Notes under the pieces: generated by a model | What the model saw: the letters and a program-made list of their open reading frames with translations, nothing else | What the model was told of the DNA's origin: nothing | Databases searched by the model: none | Position numbers and translations under genes: made by a program | Shown: positions 62,001 to 64,000 of the stretch, one piece after another | Numbering within the stretch: position 1 is the first letter of the stretch | Layout: the number at the start of each line of letters is the position of its first letter | Source: JAEKNW01 sp963677815 | Lineage (GTDB): Bacteria > Cloacimonadota > Cloacimonadia > Cloacimonadales > JAFGVF01 | Direction: 5' to 3' | Assembly (NCBI GenBank): GCA_963677815.1 | Contig: OY782499.1 | Location: 124,001 to 188,000, forward strand | Length of the DNA stretch: 64,000 nt

Positions 62001-64000
62001 GTCATAGTTGCATCAGTTTCATTATATTCAACATCGATTTCAACGAAGTCTGCAAGAACAGCATCCCAAGCAAGAGCTACGATATCACCTTCAGCTGCTA
62101 CAGTAGCAGTGAGAGGTAAGGTATAAGTAGCATTACCTGCGATGTTTGAGTTAACAAGAACTTGGTCAGTAAGTTGAGCATAATGTTCAGCTACTGGCAT
62201 ATCGTTATCTAACATAGTGAACCAGTAAGGGTTATTGTAGTTAACAATAGCACCATTAGAAGCAGCCATAGCATCTAATTCAACAAACTTAATCCAAGCA
62301 GCGTTGTTAGCAATACCTGATAACCAGTAACCTGGTAATTCGTTATTTGCATTAACAAGTAAGTTGAATTCGTAGTCTTCATTAATAGTTTCATAACCAG
62401 CATAGCCATTTTCATCAACTCTGATTACATTAGGCATGCTATCTGTATCAACTATCATTAAGTTATTTTCATGAATTTCGATATTTCCGTTAGCAGGAGC
62501 TAATTCAAATTCACCAGCATTGTAAGTAACATTAAGTGGATATACAAGAGATGACTCTTCATTGTTATTCATCATAACATTAACTTTAATAGCTACAGCG
62601 TTTGGAATTGCTTCAGCATTGAAATCGAATTCATAGTAAGGATCATTATTAACTGTATTAATTGCAAAATCCATCCAATTAACATTATCAGTTGTGTATT
62701 GAGCTACAACAGAAGTTACATTATTACCCCAATTTGAAACCATAGCAAACATTTTGTCAGAACTGATTGCTTCATTATTAAATTCGAAAGCAGTAATGAC
62801 AGCATAAGGATCGTTTTCATCAGGAGTAACTACAACAACATTTTGTAGAACGTTATTAATGAATCCATCATTATCAGTAACGATAGCTTCAATAGTATAA
62901 GTACCAACATTAGCAAGAAGAGCTGTATTCCATACATAAGTATAAGGAGCAGCATTTACAAGAGCCTGTGATAGGCCGTTTACTTTGAATTCAACAGAAG
63001 CTACATCAAGAGGAGCAATTTCATTTGTTCCATCAGTGTAGTTAACATCAGCAGTAATACTAACCATTTCTCCAATTACAAATTCTGAATCGTTATCAAT
63101 ATTTGCAAAAGATACTTCAGGAGCATCAGCATCAAAATAAACCATAGAAGCTAAGTCAATTTCGAATTGATTTGCAGGAACTGCAAAATCAGAAACAATA
63201 GCTTTGAAGTTATAGAAACCACTTGCAAGACCTAAGTTAGCAAATGTTACTTCAGTAACACCAGCATTAAGTTGAGCAGGAGTGAATCCTAATGACATCC
63301 ATGTTCCATTAAGAACGTCAGCATATTGTAATTCGATATTTCCGTTAATGATGTTTGAAGCATCAACATCAAATGTAAGAGTGAACTCATCATTCATATT
63401 GAAGATAGAATCATCTACAAGAGTGTTCATGCTATTAGCAACAAGAGGTGTAACATTATCAAATACTTGATAAGTAACTAAAGCTTCACCTAAGTTGTTA
63501 TATTCATCTGTGATTTCAGCTTTGAAGTCATAGTCTGCACCGATTGTCCAAGTTTGAGGAATTGTCCATTGACCATTAGCATCAAGAACTATTGGGTTCC
63601 ATACATTATTAACTGCATCGAACCAGAAGTAATTGATAGTCATCGCTGTTGAAACATTATCCATTGCATTAGCATTGAATGTGTATGCCATTCCACGAAT
63701 AATTTGGCCATTAACATTTTCTTCAAGAACAAGATTACCAGTAGGTACATCTGTATCTACACTGAAGCCAAAGACTTCATTATAAGAATGACCAACAAAA
63801 TCAGCAGTAGTAACTTCAATTTGATATGTTCCAGTTGTTAAAGCTGAAATATCTAATGTATAGTTAACTACAGTAGGATTAACTTGGTTATTTGTATCAT
63901 AAGCTACTGAATGAACTTCAGTGCCATCAAGAGTAATAACAAGACTTGCTAAATCAAGAACAGCATTATCAACAGTGATAGCTAAATCAAGATTATTAGC
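59033..64000 (-). CDS. Giant Ig-repeat surface protein with sorting tail, N-terminus beyond right edge
   Basis: The frame is open from the right edge to the stop at 59033, 1655 residues in view, and codon-continuous upstream of the first ATG (63691), so that ATG is not the true start. The visible part is a chain of Ig-like beta-sandwich repeats of roughly 100 residues with phrases such as YTIEAIVTDNDG, HTAVASVSDFVGN and YVIEAQAKDMAGN. Two neighbouring repeats near the end resemble each other (NFHGGIVTPGQNAIKVEV and NIHGGVIPADANTIKVVV). The tail has YPSPLQRGDVGTFVIP, IEIFDFAGKLARVI and RGAYFARINIVDG, ending KVVKIAIQ. It is probably a long stalk or adhesin on the surface. PorV-like and PorE-like genes follow on the same strand. 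Confidence 0.9.
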   Translation of the reverse strand, partial: ANNLDLAITVDNAVLDLASLVITLDGTEVHSVAYDTNNQVNPTVVNYTLDISALTTGTYQIEVTTADFVGHSYNEVFGFSVDTDVPTGNLVLEENVNGQIIRGMAYTFNANAMDNVSTAMTINYFWFDAVNNVWNPIVLDANGQWTIPQTWTIGADYDFKAEITDEYNNLGEALVTYQVFDNVTPLVANSMNTLVDDSIFNMNDEFTLTFDVDASNIINGNIELQYADVLNGTWMSLGFTPAQLNAGVTEVTFANLGLASGFYNFKAIVSDFAVPANQFEIDLASMVYFDADAPEVSFANIDNDSEFVIGEMVSITADVNYTDGTNEIAPLDVASVEFKVNGLSQALVNAAPYTYVWNTALLANVGTYTIEAIVTDNDGFINNVLQNVVVVTPDENDPYAVITAFEFNNEAISSDKMFAMVSNWGNNVTSVVAQYTTDNVNWMDFAINTVNNDPYYEFDFNAEAIPNAVAIKVNVMMNNNEESSLVYPLNVTYNAGEFELAPANGNIEIHENNLMIVDTDSMPNVIRVDENGYAGYETINEDYEFNLLVNANNELPGYWLSGIANNAAWIKFVELDAMAASNGAIVNYNNPYWFTMLDNDMPVAEHYAQLTDQVLVNSNIAGNATYTLPLTATVAAEGDIVALAWDAVLADFVEIDVEYNETDATMTFTAPVNTVVTVGQYVGFEMFVTEFAPVNNDVFVEGTTLWTLPNVAMNFNVYHEETEMGYQLPAGFGLGNITITLNNSLNNVNNIALVNGLVSFDLVNMVAGENELEVSVEMNGFHANQTLNFFVDDTMPTIEFATTNILSADSRTLTATIEDAETGLVDYNLVITNNNPNVAAIVSVPMNEITVTGNEFSYELTIEELVTLVPQPMRSREVASLNVQWTAENNLNLVNVMAANITANVVVNRPQITIHNTNFENGWWLNPAMSNEILMTVVPADGRTIALEDINVTILAVTDLNPAGIQIQTSNPVPTANANEYVFGFAQLQLPNSLGIKVRVNAIDDIDVNNVAEQTFSLDYMDPVVTATAPVNPVVNFGTDAQIAFSFNDPQGHFIDDDLVQHYSGASGVDAASVIFTLDGQVQTALVNNGSVVYTATGLVPGAHTAVASVSDFVGNTASATVNFEVVGGPAPVVDFSPLANGSWWITTTNNYEFDLTVESGHTDTALQSVVANIIQLPNNDVIQGPFSVTLENGQGTINFHGGIVTPGQNAIKVEVIAENDWAIQTTSSQTFPIDNSRPELTIVNPVADYSVMVGNNVNINIVANDNMSGLAMSSIKVTSLNGDFTVEESDVDSPEAFSLAVSTDDLLAGTYVIEAQAKDMAGNISTVTRNFAITAPAPIITISALDASNGWVNTQNNNAITFTVDGNGYELDNSSIMASVIAMPSNEVIYEPFTVQSNGSDYLVNIHGGVIPADANTIKVVVMASNVAGGNAVSNQSYPIDAYIPTIEFVSPVANTAYTHSENMFVDVMMELSDIMPERAIASSGLDMLEMKVFDNDNATIVDTVKTNVANSYACRVPVNGLGQYRIEATIYDKAGNSSTRMMTFTVEMDWANVDLMFTAKPYMYPSPLQRGDVGTFVIPTTKEAQVTIEIFDFAGKLARVISHNSIGGDTNNMIQFDGRTNDGKKLARGAYFARINIVDGAKEINKVVKIAIQ

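Noticed and set aside
63689..63691. ATG at 63691 as start of the giant Ig protein
   Set aside because: The same frame is open upstream to the window edge with similar Ig-like sequence and no signal peptide after this ATG.

Overview
The window is AT-rich and looks like a chromosome segment of a Gram-negative anaerobe of the FCB group, most likely a Candidatus Cloacimonadota (Cloacimonetes) bacterium. The reasons are: several large secreted proteins ending in a 'YPNPFNP' type IX secretion (T9SS)/FlgD-like sorting tail, PorV/PorQ-like and PorE-like proteins, a single-chain pyruvate:ferredoxin oxidoreductase, and a bacterial cyclic-2,3-diphosphoglycerate-synthetase-like GTPase beside carbamate kinase. 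This placement is inference from gene content; I saw no rRNA, tRNA or CRISPR array.

Layout. 1-5070 (-): a giant surface protein cut by the left edge, with Asp-box propeller repeats and then two near-identical copies of a lamin-tail/chitobiase-C/OB-like/FN3 module. 5.2-7.6 kb (-): carbamate kinase and a COG2403-type GTPase, each with its own terminator. 8.0-12.2 kb (-): the conserved, overlapping cmk-plsC-ispH-rpsA housekeeping operon. 12.5-19.8 kb (-): two secreted sorting-tail proteins around a TPR/sigma54 activator, separated by long gene-free stretches full of inverted repeats. 20.5-26.5 kb (+): tilS-hpt-ftsH-hslV-hslU (tRNA modification, purine salvage, proteolysis). 26.6-27.0 kb (+): a DUF5683-like envelope protein. 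27.4-33.5 kb (+): a tightly packed seven-gene run, pyrR-pyrF-dCMP deaminase-TolC-HlyD-DUF4340-like-acyl-CoA dehydrogenase. 33.7-36.6 kb (+): an unrecognised 975-aa single-pass membrane protein. 36.9-38.2 kb (+): folC. 38.6-40.6 kb (-): another sorting-tail protein. 40.9-44.4 kb (+): pyruvate:ferredoxin oxidoreductase. 44.8-47.5 kb (-): a sensor protein whose kinase and receiver parts look degenerate. 47.7 kb (+): a 54-aa zinc-ribbon protein. 47.9-50.3 kb (-): cardiolipin synthase and an HD-domain protein. 50.3-54.2 kb (-): a 1276-aa secreted protein with a possible amidohydrolase-like N-domain. 54.2-55.6 kb: no gene, but repeats including a 14-unit minisatellite. 55.6-64.0 kb (-): a giant Ig-repeat surface protein (cut by the right edge), a PorV/PorQ-like barrel and a PorE-like OmpA protein, probably one transcription unit.

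The core genes handle central anaerobic metabolism, nucleotide salvage, envelope lipid synthesis and protein quality control. The accessory layer is cell-surface export: five proteins carry a visible sorting tail, and one of them is encoded beside PorV-like and PorE-like partners.

The least explained part is the intergenic DNA. Several families of self-complementary repeats recur in gene-free stretches: a roughly 170-bp MITE-like palindrome (R1, seven copies) carrying nested inserts; a 52-bp 'CCCCTT' unit; a 'CTTGATTGTTAC' hairpin whose stems differ between copies but stay paired; short hairpins with different stems and a shared GCATCYTGC apex; a nested palindrome of about 470 bp; and two tandem-repeat arrays. 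These hairpin families, and the degenerate sensor protein, are the best candidates for undescribed biology here.
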